DNA from: Paratinospora sagittata
Taxonomy: Eukaryota; Streptophyta; Magnoliopsida; Ranunculales; Menispermaceae
Assembly (NCBI GenBank): GCA_035771175.1
Contig: CM069593.1
Location: 48,214,054-48,278,053 of the forward strand
Length of the DNA stretch: 64,000 nucleotides
Reading direction: 5' to 3'
The position numbers and the translations under genes were made by a program. Below the pieces are notes generated by a model. That model saw nothing but the letters and a program-made list of their open reading frames with translations, was not told where the DNA came from and did no database searches. Position 1 is the stretch's first letter. Every line of letters starts with the position of its first letter. This document shows, piece by piece, positions 1 to 10,751 of this stretch.

Positions 1-80
1 GAACATTGGGAGTTTTGATTGGTTTGTGAACTATTCAACGATTCAAAATAATTTCAAACTGAAAAATAGAGTAATTCACT

Positions 81-108
81 AGCGACGGCAACGGAGATGG
101 CGACAACT

Positions 109-149
<41 letters not shown>

Positions 150-184
150 AACGACAACGGCGACGGCGACGACAACGACAACAA
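81..184. repeat. GGCGAC-type tri/hexanucleotide microsatellite
   Basis: A run of GGCGAC units with scattered GGCAAC and GACAAC variants covers about 100 bp. It could be read as a dipeptide repeat, but no open gene context supports translation. If SUVR3 continues to the left it lies in the SUVR3 intron or next to it. The high CpG content in an otherwise AT-rich stretch stands out. Confidence 0.9.
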
Positions 185-574
185 GGATTTGCACTACTTT
201 ACGATTTGGAGAGAGTCAAAACCCTTTTTCTTTTTTCTTTTTTTTTTTTTTTTTTTTTAAAAGGGCTAAACCCTAACGTTCTTTTTTTCTTTTTTTAAAA
301 TCCTTGGTTGACCCTTGGTTGGAGATAAGGGTAGTTTGGTACATAAAAAACAGGTTATAATTTTGGTGGTAAAAATTTAAAGTCTAATTTCATTTTTTCC
401 CTTCAAACAGGGTCATTTGGTCAAATTGTCCTTCTTATCAAGAAGACATCTATTTATGTCAAATGACAACATGTGTACAGTATAAGTTGCATCTTATGGA
501 CCTTTTTCCCCTTCTTTTATTGATATGATTATTTTCCTTAAATCTTTATTTTATTATCTAACACCAATACCAAC

Positions 575-700
575 TTGCAAAATCTATAATGAAGAGCAAG
601 AGAGTGTTCATCGTGCATTGGCTGGTTGCGAGAAAGCTAGGGAGGTGTGGGAATATTGTGACCACCCATGTACTATACAAAGGCAATGGTTAGGCTTCTA
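575..700 (+). mobile_element. LINE ORF2 C-terminal remnant (zf-RVT-like)
   Basis: A short plus-strand reading from about 585 contains ESVHRALAGCEKAREVWEY. This resembles the zinc-binding region found at the C-terminus of plant LINE reverse transcriptases, where a Cys precedes an AREVW-type motif. It ends at a stop near 702, and no other domain is recognisable nearby. The remaining 1-1180 bp holds only T-rich and AT-rich DNA and an ATA microsatellite (1089-1113). Confidence 0.4.
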
Positions 701-1250
701 GGTCAAGGACTCGTACAAAGAAGTAAGTATTATCTCTCTACCCTCTTTATGCCGTATTTGCTATTTCCCCTTTCCATTATAGCTATTTCTTCCCCTTTTT
801 TGTAATACGAAATATCACGCTTTGGTTTATTTTGTTAATTTGTTGTTGTAAATTTTCTTTAGCATTCTTTGTAATGGACAGTTTTATCATTTTATTATTT
901 CTATTTTATGAATTAGAAATATTTTTCTGTTACTTTTGGTAGTTGATTTTTTTAGCTACTGGTTATTTCTTCACATAAATATATTAAGTTTCAATTTTGT
1001 TTAATTAGTTCCACCTTTTAAGGTTATAGCATCTAAATAATTCTTTATATTTAAGTCATAAAAATTATTTTATCAACACATTTACTAGTAATAATAATAA
1101 TAATAATAATAATGACAAACTAGAACTTGAAAACCACAAGAAACTCTACTGAAACTACACATGAATTCAGGAACCTGAAATGCCACATCTAGAATCAAAT
1201 TCCTCCAAGCGCGCACACTCACACATACCCAAAAAATCTCAAGACCTTAC

Positions 1251-1935
1251 CTGCATATTCACAAATAAACTGCCCTTGCTTCATAAACTGACCCGCATAC
1301 AAACCCCAACCTTTCTTCCCATCTTTCACAATCCTCAATCGAACCGAAATCCCTGTCTGAGTCAACCGATTCTTACAATCCAATCCACAAGAACAACTCG
1401 ATCCACATTCCATCGTCATCTCCAATTCAACCCTAAATCTCAAACACGGACAGTCGATCTCCCCATCCTCCTCTCCAAAACAACAATCCCCGTCACAACC
1501 ACACCCAGAAGAAGAAGAACCGATCTCATCGCCCGATCCACACACCAAAAAAACCCTAGGTTTCGATAGGGGTTTCTCGGGATTCGCGTTGGATCCCCAT
1601 TGTTGGGAGATTGGGGATGAAGAAGGAAGAGCTGGGATTTGGGAAGGGGTGTAGAGGAAGTAGGAATAGGGTTGGGAGTCGAGGGTGTTGTTGATGAAGG
1701 GGATTGGAAGGTTCTCGAAGGTACTAGAAGCGTCGGAGGATCTTGTGGCTGTGATGGATTTCGAGAAAAGGTTCAGGGTTTTGCAGGTGGATGCTGCGGA
1801 CGCGAGGTCCGGTGGTGAGAGCCATGAGAGTATCAGTTCTGCGCATTCGAACAACAGATTTTGTTCGTCTTCGTCCACCGATGATGATGCTAAGAAACGG
1901 TGTTTTTTTGGGTCTTGCAATTCAGTCCTGTTCAT
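1251..1935 (-). CDS. SUVR3: SUVR3-type histone-lysine N-methyltransferase, exon 1 (partial gene)
   Basis: This is the first coding exon of a SET-domain histone H3 methyltransferase of the SUVR3 class, expected in nuclear chromatin. The start is the ATG ending at 1935 (MNRTELQDPKK). An F-box-like helix (ELILSWLSPPDLASAASTCK) lies near residues 30-50. A Cys-rich pre-SET/AWS region follows at about residues 140-190, with GCGCDGDCCFG, DCPCLRF and CGSSCSCGLDC as zinc ligands. The SET domain then begins (VKDGKKGWGLYAG) and runs to FICEYAG. There the frame meets a good donor, CAG/GTAAGG, at 1251/1250; reading through it gives a short non-homologous tail. The second exon, which should carry the FINHSC and C-terminal post-SET Cys motifs, is not on the minus strand between 1 and 1250. 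It must lie left of the window or be lost. An opposite-strand frame at 1180-1569 is only a shadow. Confidence 0.85.
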
Positions 1936-2031
1936 CGAAGATAATTCGAAGCTCTGCTGTTCTTCACCGCACGGGTGGAGTAAACACGGACTATATGAAA
2001 AGTTGTAATTTTATAAAATACAAAAACTTAG

Positions 2032-2084
<53 letters not shown>

Positions 2085-2830
2085 CACTTGTTTATTTCTT
2101 TTTTTTCTTTAACTTAAAGTAAAATTTTACTTATTAATTATTATTTTATTTCATGTTTTCTCCTTTTTTTCATTAAAGAACCTACATGATAATACTTTAA
2201 AATTTAAAGCGTCGAACATATATCTTATATTCATGTCGTATCATGAAGTGTCAGACACATGAAGTGTCAGACACATGTATGTGGGACTAAAATAAGGAGT
2301 TCAGGTAATATAAGGCAAACTAAGAAAAGCACAAGCCACATCCATAGAACAATTAAACCAAGCAATGAAGAAGTCATCTTAACAATCAAGATGACGACCT
2401 TGTAATGTCTTCATATGTGAAAAAAGGATAAAAGCTATAACAACAAACTCAATTTAACCTTAAAACCTGCCATATGACATTAATTCATATGAAACAATAA
2501 TTCAGGTACAGAGAGAGAGAATGAATCTGACCCACTGCCAGAAGAACAAAACTAACAGATGGGTGCAAATTAAACATCTTCAACCCCTAAAATACCAAAT
2601 GAATTTTCTGTGAGCTATGTTGCTATCGATCTCCCGTCGCAAAAGATCGACTAAAGTTAGCTGAATAACAGAGAAGAGAGTAGTAAGCTGAAGATAACAG
2701 ACTGAAAAGTGAGACTGGTTTGAGATTCTACTCTTGTTGAAGCATCATCCAAAGAAAAGGAATTCCACCCTTGACACCTTTGGTTGTGTTCTAATTTTGT
2801 GAGTTTATATCATGAGTTTATAGCAACTTT
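1936..2830. other. Intergenic: SUVR3 promoter side and COQ10 3' flank
   Basis: The two minus-strand genes are in tandem here. The stretch contains a long TA run followed by a T tract (2039-2084), a 16 bp direct duplication (TGAAGTGTCAGACACA, about 2245-2275), and AT-rich DNA that must include the COQ10 3' UTR. I see no further gene. Confidence 0.6.
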
Positions 2831-5800
2831 TTAAGTCCTCTGCTCTCCAAAAGAATTTTCAAGGACTTGCAAACCTGGGCCATAAATCAAACGGCACCGC
2901 TCACTGAATGAGCCTACAAGTTGAGAAACCACCTCTTTGAAGAACATAGACGCCACCTGTGCACAAAAAGTTAGTATCACAGTTAAAAATTATTGCATTT
3001 TCTTGGTAAATATGTTCTCATCATGAGATTCTAGAGACATCCAATGTTGATACAGAGAATACTGTAGAGCGTAGGCATTTGACTTAAAGAGGGTAGAGAT
3101 ATGCATCTCATTGACCCAAGGTTTTTAAAAAAAAATTCATACCCAATGCACGTGGCAATGGCCAATGCATGCAGTATTACCTCTACTTTATTCATTCTTT
3201 CCAAATACAAATTCACAACCCAAAAGTCATAATGGAGCCCCCTTTAACCTCAAAGCAAGAGTCACAATTAATGTCAGATCCCCCGCCTTACATTTCATTT
3301 ACATAAGGTCTAATGTTAGACATCCAGGGTAGTGGCTTGTCAACAAGGACGCCATCATCTTCTACGGCTTAATATGCAACATTTTATCAAGGTTTTATGA
3401 GTTTATAATGAATAAAACTGCACTTCTTGGTGTTGTCACTCTATTTTTCAGGTGCTCTAATTATACCATGGAGGAGGTATACCTATATCTCCCCAATTGC
3501 GCTATTCTGTATCTTTTTTTCTCAACAAGTTATGCTACAATTGTTGCTTATCATTTAATAAGTTGACAAGTACATTAGTAATAGTTACTAGTATTTCTAT
3601 TAAGCATTAGTTACCATGTACACATTATTGGACTTGACATTTATAAGTTTGTAACTCCTAGTATCAATCAAGAAGCAAAATATTTTTGTGTGTTTACAAT
3701 GACGAATTAGTGGGCCTATTATCTTTAATGGTTCCCAGAAAGTCAGATGCTATCCGATCATACGGTAGACATTCTCAGCATGCCAAAGTAGGTGAACCTA
3801 GATTGCCATTTTGAAGATCCTTTTTAATCATATTAATATGAAGCTTTTGGGTAAACATAACAAATTTGAGGAAAATTTAGCCATTGGGAATAAGATAACA
3901 ACTCCTGTCAAGTTTCAACACTCTAATCAGGATGGTGGGTTCCATCTAAAAACAATTGTTCCCTGTGTGTGGTTTCTTTCAATGGTCCTTCAATCTACCT
4001 TCTTGAGTCTTGACTTTGTGTTTTTTATTTTCTTTTCAGCTGAAGCTATACTCATTGCATAAAAGACTGGAAAGGAAGGAGAAGAAAGAATGAATTAAAG
4101 AGAACCTTAACAAGCTCATATAAATATTACCTGCCGGTAAAGAGGTGACTTAAACTTAAAATCCACCAAGAAATAAAGGTCAGTGGTTCCTGGAACTGGT
4201 CCCGGATTGAATTCCCAAATGTTAATCAAATGGTCAAAAAGATTACTTTGTGATGCAGTCGTCTGCAAGTAGAAAACAGATTGAAATGTAACTTCATCAA
4301 TAACAGCACCATTGCTGCACCAATACCAAGAATAAGAAATAGCATATTGGAAGCAGAAACTGGTGTAGAATTTAAAATAAAAAATAAAAATCATACATAT
4401 GTTAATAAAACAAGGTGTACGAGCATGTTCGGCACATAGAATGCATTACGACACAGCACAGAATGTCTAATTTTTTACATCATAGATTTTCATGAAACAT
4501 ACATATCTATACATATGTATAGACAACTTTTGACAGGAATTCCTAAAGCATGACACGGAAGTATGTTCACCACACAACATTCCACCTTCACCATCTTTAC
4601 ATTTATAATCCATGCTCAGAGAGAATATTTGGGTACTTTAAAGCCTTCAACTTGCACCTGAGCACTCCTTACTAGTGTTCTCATCAGAATATTCTATACT
4701 TTTACAAAAACTCAATTAATTATGTCTTCTCTGATATCAAGCCCATACATCTTAACACCTATTATTGGTTATGCTCATTTGAAATACTGGTTGCTGATCC
4801 TCCCATTAGATAAGGCAAAAGGCCTTCATCAGTGTTTAAAAGTTTTCTTTTAGTTATAGAATATAGTCAATTGCTCTCAAACTAAGCCAACCTGATGTCG
4901 TTGTGAACAGGCGTTGTTGAGTTGGGAACACATTGCTCAAACTATGTTTTAGTTTTCTTCATTATATGCATCAATACATCACATAACCAAGCACATAACC
5001 AATGCTCTAAAGGGTGGTATTCCCTCATATTTTCAAAGTAAACTTGTTTGTTACCTTTTTCAAAATAATCTCATCACCAAACATTTTGGATAATTATAAT
5101 TAACTATATTCACATGCACTATATGCCCTTTTAAGTTTTTAATAATATTTATGATAATTGAAACAAGTAATTTTATCAAATCTATAGTTTGAATTATTCG
5201 CATTTTTATTAAATTACATAGAAATAAATTATAGTTGCTTATTTTAAAAGCTTATTCATATATTAATATCATTTTAATTTTTCTAATTTTTGGTTAAGAA
5301 CTTTAAATTTTTATGTTTCTTTTTTCTTGAAAAAAGGTAAGACTTATGTTTCATATCACCTTGAGGCTTATGCCCACCTTGGCACAAGCAAACTACAAAA
5401 AAATAATGCCTCATAAGTTTTAAAACCTTGAGCGTAATGTAGACCAAAATATCTCTCCACTGACGAAAAGCAAACCACCTGTAGCTAGTGCAAGGTGGTG
5501 TTGTAAGCGGATAGGTCGAGTCAAGTTTGGCCCAAAAATGGGCCCGACCCGACCTTGTCAGGTGAAGAATTCCTTCACCCGAGCCCAACTCACAATATAT
5601 ATATAAACTTAAAAATAATGCAAAGTAGGTGGCATCCCTAATTGGAGTGCACCTATCTTAATAGACTTAAATCAAAAAAGATAAAAATGAAATTGATTAA
5701 TAGGTCCTTGGGAGGGATTCCAAAATTTGGAACTCCCATCTTTCCACGAACCCAATGTTAAGAATGAGTAAAACGGGGGCAGGGAGAGAGCTATTTATGG

Positions 5801-8390
5801 AGGAAAATTTGAATTTGGGACTAAAGAGGGGGGAATGCTCTCCTCTCTTTAATCCCACATCGATAGATGGGGGGAGGGGGAGCACTCACCCCTCTATATA
5901 TAACTCTCTCCCTCTACTCATTCTTTTCATTCTTTCATTCTCCTGGGGCTAGGCCTCTTTGGAGAATGATAAGTTGGGGGCTTTTTCGTAAGGAAGCCCC
6001 CTCACAAAATATTTTTGTGCATGTATATAAGTATGTATGTACATATTACCTTTTATTTATAGCGTGTTTCTTTTTGTTAAGTATAATAACTTATATTATT
6101 TATAGTATATACTTTAGTCGAGCGAAGTTGAGTCAATGTCAGGCTTCAATAACTAAAAGAAAGGGCAGCCTGGTGCACGAAGCTCTCACTTACGTAGGGT
6201 CCCGGAGAAGGATTGGACCACACTGTATACAACCTTATCTTGCTTTGCAAGAGGCTTTTTCCACAACTCGAACCCGTGATCACATGGTCACGTGATAACA
6301 ACTCTTATTATTGTGTCAAGGCTCCCCTTATGTCAGATTTCAATCACTAAAACCCAAAAATTGACCCGACATTTCGAGAGGTAATATTTGCCACCCGATC
6401 AACCTGACAATTGGTTGAGACCCGCCAGAACCCAACTAGGTCGGTCGGGTTAATCAGGTTGTCAAGTATTTCTTACATCCCGAATGCAAGTTACAATCTT
6501 AGAATGGCTCCAAATCCAAGCCCATTAAGACATGAAACTCTATTGCTCGTCGCCAACTATACTCACACTTAAACAGCTCCATATGAGTTACCTATAGCTA
6601 TAAGTCTGAACATACAAATGTCTTTTGCATCTCCTAAAATTTGGAAGGTCTGATGATGATAAAAGCTAACTAGAACTTGCATACATTCACCAATAACACA
6701 AAAACTTTATAACCACAATAGCACAATGGTCAATAACATCAAACCCCTCCTCTAGGGAACTAGCATACAACTACCACAATGCCCGCCACTACAGCATGAG
6801 AGGGAGACCATTTTGCCATTATTGGCAGTTTGGCACCACCATCTCCACTGAGCTTTTGAAGTTGTCATTTGGCGCCCACGGCCCATCATTGCAATGGTTG
6901 CATAAAGGAAAGGTTATAGAGAGAGTAAGACTTGGTCGCCTAATTTCTATAATTCTATGCTTTGGCTAAAGAAAGTTAGTAACCTATGAGATATGTTTTG
7001 TCCATCATGTAATAATCTAAGTTTTATGTGATCTAAGATGGCATGATATATTCTTCAATTGCTCATCCCATGATTTTTCAATTATATACGAGACTCTCGG
7101 TAGAACAAACCAAATACCAATGTTCTTACAAGCAAGTTTGCATTGGCCTTTTTTTCTTCCCATAAAAAAAGGGAGATGAAATCAACGATGATTTTATATG
7201 CAATCACATCTACTGCAAACTAATATATTTCAGAGCTTCTTTAAACACTTGTTAAAAAAAAAAAATAGAAGAAGAAAATTCTACCGATAAGAAAATGGAG
7301 AGGAAGCTAGTTGTGGTTAAATTCACATGATTAGATGATAAATGCTCATAAACGGGAGAAATAATCACCTTTATAGACTTCGGTTTGTTCAATTCTACAT
7401 GAGACGCATAACTTTCAACAAAGAATTTAAAACCAATCTGCAGCTCAGCATCAAAAGACCCATCTGCGTTATGTCTAGTGACTTTTGAGCGTTGGCACCA
7501 AGGAACAAAATCTTCATACAAGTCGACAGCAGCAACCACTGCAAATAATTGATCTGGAGAATACCTGAATACCAGAAGTTACATCAGCCTGTTTGTAAAC
7601 TTGAAAGAGAGCATGCCAGAAGCATAGATGAATGATAAGCATTGTTTTGAAGCTGGAAATTATATATGATAATAAACACTTGTTGTAGGTTAGAGACCAA
7701 TTACCACAGCTAAAATGAAGCAGTGATTCACGTATAAATGAGGAATCTGACTATCTGAGTATGTTTGGCATGATTGCGTGGAAAGGGATTGGCCAAACTT
7801 GTCATCCATGAGATTTGGCAAAGGTTGAACAGAAAACCATGGTTCTATGGCTCTTCGAGCCGTGCAACTTATGTTTCTCCCATCATTAATTTCCAAATAA
7901 TAAAGCATGAATAACATAAACAACCTAGGATAAATCCCAAAATATGCATCCAACACAAAATCTGCTTCCAAAATTATAGATAATCTAGCATTTTCTATCC
8001 TTTTGATGTTTTTATGACTAGGCACCATAAAAGCATAAATGAAACAACATTCCAATCAACACAATGTTATGCAACATACCCCATTACACGCCTTTCTTCG
8101 TAAGTCTTTGACAAAGCATTCCCTTCCACTCCATCCCCACAACTAAGGAATTGCCTTACTTGCACACCTTCATGCTTGCCTCCTGATGAGCCTCCGAAAC
8201 CCTTATCATTGGCCACCAATTTCTCAATGCAAGGTGTCTCAATACCTGCAATGCTGCTCAAACACCGAAATTGCCCAAATTTCCCAACTTGGCCAATTCT
8301 CCTGGCATGCCTCGTCAAGATTGTTTTACCATTACTGCGTGATAACAACATCCCAATTGCCCTAGAGGCCGAACCAAACGGCGCCATCAC
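2831..8390 (-). CDS. COQ10: COQ10-like coenzyme Q-binding START-domain protein, mitochondrial
   Basis: COQ10 binds coenzyme Q at the mitochondrial inner membrane and is needed for efficient respiration; it acts as a lipid-transfer chaperone. Exons in coding order are 8390-8080, 7564-7369, 4262-4131 and 2956-2831. They join with GT/AG sites and correct phases to give 254 residues, close to the roughly 255 usual in plants. The N-terminus is basic and Ser/Arg-rich (MMAPFGSASRAIGMLLSRSN), like a mitochondrial presequence. The polyketide-cyclase/START fold runs from YEERRVMGYSPDQLF to SERCRLIYG, with YEDFVPWCQRS, DAELQIGFKF, LFDHLINIWEF and FLVDFKFKSPLYRQV as the family core. A second Met codon follows the first directly, so the exact start is uncertain. 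A probable leader intron spans 8730-8413. Intron 1 is 515 bp, intron 2 is 3.1 kb and holds a SINE and a palindrome, and intron 3 is 1.2 kb. Confidence 0.93.
5697..5955. repeat. Head-to-head palindrome with promoter-like arms (COQ10 intron 2)
   Basis: The arms at about 5758-5838 and 5846-5935 are imperfect inverted copies. GGGACTAAAGAGGGG pairs with CCTCTCTTTAATCCC around 5817-5857, and AAGAATGAGTA near 5760 is matched by TACTCATTCTT near 5922. Read outward, each arm goes from a TCCCA box to a TATA-like box (TATATATA on plus, ATAAATA on minus) and then a CTCTCTCCC stretch. The plus arm contains ATCCCACATCG 32 bp before TATATATA. I cannot assign it to a named family. It could be two fused LTR ends or a foldback element. 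Confidence 0.6.
6152..6337 (-). mobile_element. Au-type tRNA-derived SINE (COQ10 intron 2)
   Basis: The sequence matches my memory of the plant Au SINE throughout. On the plus strand it reads AAGGGCAGCCTGGTGCACGA, then AGGGTCCCGGAGAAGGATTG, GCAAGAGGCTTTTTCCACAA and ACTCGAACCCGTGATCACAT, and ends TGTCAAGGCTCCCC. The element is therefore on the minus strand, the same strand as COQ10, with its Pol III box B visible as GGTTCGAGTTG. Box A is degraded. Length fits the usual 180-200 bp. I did not find a clear target duplication. Confidence 0.85.
6338..7368. other. COQ10 intron 2, right part
   Basis: AT-rich intron DNA downstream of the SINE on the plus strand. I see no ORF, repeat or RNA gene that I can support. 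Confidence 0.5.
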
Positions 8391-10711
8391 GTACCGATTA
8401 AATCCCCTTTTCCTGATAAAAATTCAACTTTAATGCTTAGAATCGTTCTCCAGTTCTAAATGATCTGAAAAACAGAAGATTCTTCCACCGGATACTCGAA
8501 TTACAGCGAATCAAACCGAACAGAGAAAGAAAACAAATATAAAAAAAAGGAATATTTAAAGGAAACCCTCTGTACCAATCATCCCAGATAAACACAGACA
8601 ATTCAAAATCTTTCGCCAAAGAACCCTAAATCTAAAAAACACAAAAAGGAAATGCAATATCTTCAATTCTGAATCTGTGTCAATGGAGCAGCGAAAATTG
8701 AAGAAATGAATCGACATTTGTCGATCGTACCTTGATAGATTAAAAGAGCCGAGATTGTCGATTTTGATGCCCTAAATTTCAAGACAAATTGCACGAAATC
8801 GAGGTTTTTTAGTGCCTTTCGTCGTTTCAGGAGCTTTACAACAAAAGTGATGGATGTCCTGGCAATTTTGTACTTCACATATATAGTTGATGGTTTCGGG
8901 TCAGAAGAGGCTATTGAATCTTCAACAAATTGCAGCGCAGTGAGCGCTCTCTACGCCGCCCGTCATCATTTGTTTTGTTTAAATGAACCTAGCCTCCAGG
9001 CACGTGCTTTTATTATTTTCTTAAATTAATATTTTATATTTTAATCTAAAATCAATTTTTTTTATAAAAGAGTATATTTTCTCTTCCACAGTAAGTATTT
9101 TTGTGTTTTCTCTACTCTACATTTAGATTAAACACATTACATAAAGAGGACGTCCCAGTCCTTTGTATAATCTAATTTAATAAACTTATGTTAGTTGACA
9201 TAATAAGTTTTACATTAGTAGTTAACTTTCTACAATATAAAAGGTTATTTTTTTTTTTCTACTTTTTTTTATTAGTGGGTTTAACTATAAATATTAATAT
9301 CACATCGACTATGTACTTTTCTTAGCTTGAGACATATACAAAATTTCAATCCCTCATGCTAACAAGATACTTTTATCATATGGGGTAACATAGCACCGCA
9401 TTCGTCTATCACGAAGCCATTTGTGTCATAGCTACGAATGAAAATTTTTATACACCACTAAGTGAGATGTTAATATACTGTCATATTTTTTTAGTGGTAT
9501 TCATTTAGGGGGACATCACCTAAATTAATAAAAAATACACCAAAAGGTAACTATGTAGAAAAAGACAATGTAATTTGTGTAGCTCTTATGGTGGTTTTAA
9601 GAAATGTCAAACAATATTTGAGTCTATTGTATGTAGCATTGTGTTATTTAATAAAAGTCATTATTCACAATTAGACCCCATAATTATATTATCACACAAC
9701 AACAATAGTTAAGGTTGTGTTTGGTTCGTGATCCAGAATACAACTAAAAAAAGTAAAAACTTAAAAATAACATTTCGTTATTTTTTAAAAAAACCACGTA
9801 TTTTCTTTGTAAATTTTGGAAACCTATTTTTTGGTTTCAACTAAACAAATGCATTTTTTATATATTTCAAATTTGTAAATACAAAAAAAAGTATCTGAAC
9901 CATAAATCAAACGTAGTCTAATATAAAATTCTCTAATGTTACATCCAAAAATATTAAAATAACTCAAAAACTAAGATTATATTTGGTTGATAATTTAAAA
10001 ACTTGAATCTAATAATAATTAAAAAAAAAAACTCAGAAAATGACGTGTCTCCTTGTTTTCTAAAAATAACCAATTGTATTTATAAAAAAATAAATTTGAA
10101 TTAACTCAAACCAAGAGAATATTATGTGTTTTTGAATTTTTGAATATAGACACTTTCTTTTAAAAGAAATTTTTATATTCAAAAGTAAAGAGTGTTTCGA
10201 CATGTTACGAAGATAATAACATTCTCAATTTTTTTTTCTATTTAAGAGCATTTTGGTCGTATTCAAAAAAAAAGAAAAAAAAACAGAAGAGCATTTTGGT
10301 CAAAATCCGAACAATTCGTAACGAAATCCAATAAATTATGTTTTGCACAAACCAAAATTTTATCTTTAAAAAGGCCCACGCATTACAAGTGCGCGACGTG
10401 CATCTCCGACAGGCGAAGACGGTTCATTTCTCGTTCAATTCGATAGTTCTGTTTTTCTCGGCTTGCCATACCAGCAGTGAAAGACACAAAAAGAAGAAGA
10501 AGAAAGAAACCCTAAATCCCCATAATCTTCCGAGAAATATTTAATTTCGTTCGAATTCACCAAATCTACAGCATTTTCTTGAAATCGACAGTTGCATCCG
10601 CAATCTCTGTTCGAGAAAAACCTTTAATTCTTGCGAATTCCGTTAGGGTTTTTGCGAAGTTGATGCTTCGCAATCTTCCATGAACTTGACGGATTACTGC
10701 TCTAATAAACG
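8391..10711. other. Divergent intergenic region between COQ10 and BPM
   Basis: COQ10 reads left and the BPM gene reads right. The COQ10 side holds its leader exon and leader intron (8413-8730). The middle is very AT-rich and carries a MITE-like element at 9711-9919. The BPM side (about 10440-10711) is less AT-rich with an AAG-rich tract and is the likely 5' leader. No separate gene is visible. Confidence 0.6.
9711..9919. mobile_element. Tourist-like MITE candidate
   Basis: The left end reads TTAAGGTTGTGTTTGGTTCG. The right end, read on minus, is TTAGACTACGTTTGATTTATG. They form an imperfect terminal inverted repeat, with a TAA at each edge as a possible target duplication. The GTGTTTGGTT core is common at PIF/Harbinger (Tourist) MITE ends. 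It is about 210 bp with an AT-rich, non-coding interior. Confidence 0.5.
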
Positions 10712-10751
10712 ATGCCGGAAATTGCGACGACGCCGGAAAAGAGCCTGTTGA
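10663..10751 (+). promoter_or_regulatory. Two overlapping upstream ORFs in the BPM leader
   Basis: The first uORF (10663-10683) encodes MLRNLP and stops. Its last bases form an ATGA overlap with a second uORF (10680-10751) of 23 residues, very Arg/Lys-rich at its end. The second runs out of frame across the main ATG at 10712 and stops inside the coding sequence. If the transcript includes them, they would reduce initiation at the main start unless bypassed. The transcript start is not known from sequence alone. Confidence 0.55.

Noticed and set aside
81..184. CRISPR-like or coding interpretation of the GGCGAC repeat
   Set aside because: No spacers and no gene context; it is a simple microsatellite.
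1180..1569. Open plus-strand frame of 129 codons
   Set aside because: It lies antisense to SUVR3 exon 1, has low-complexity Thr/Arg/Pro composition and no domain. It is a shadow of the real gene.
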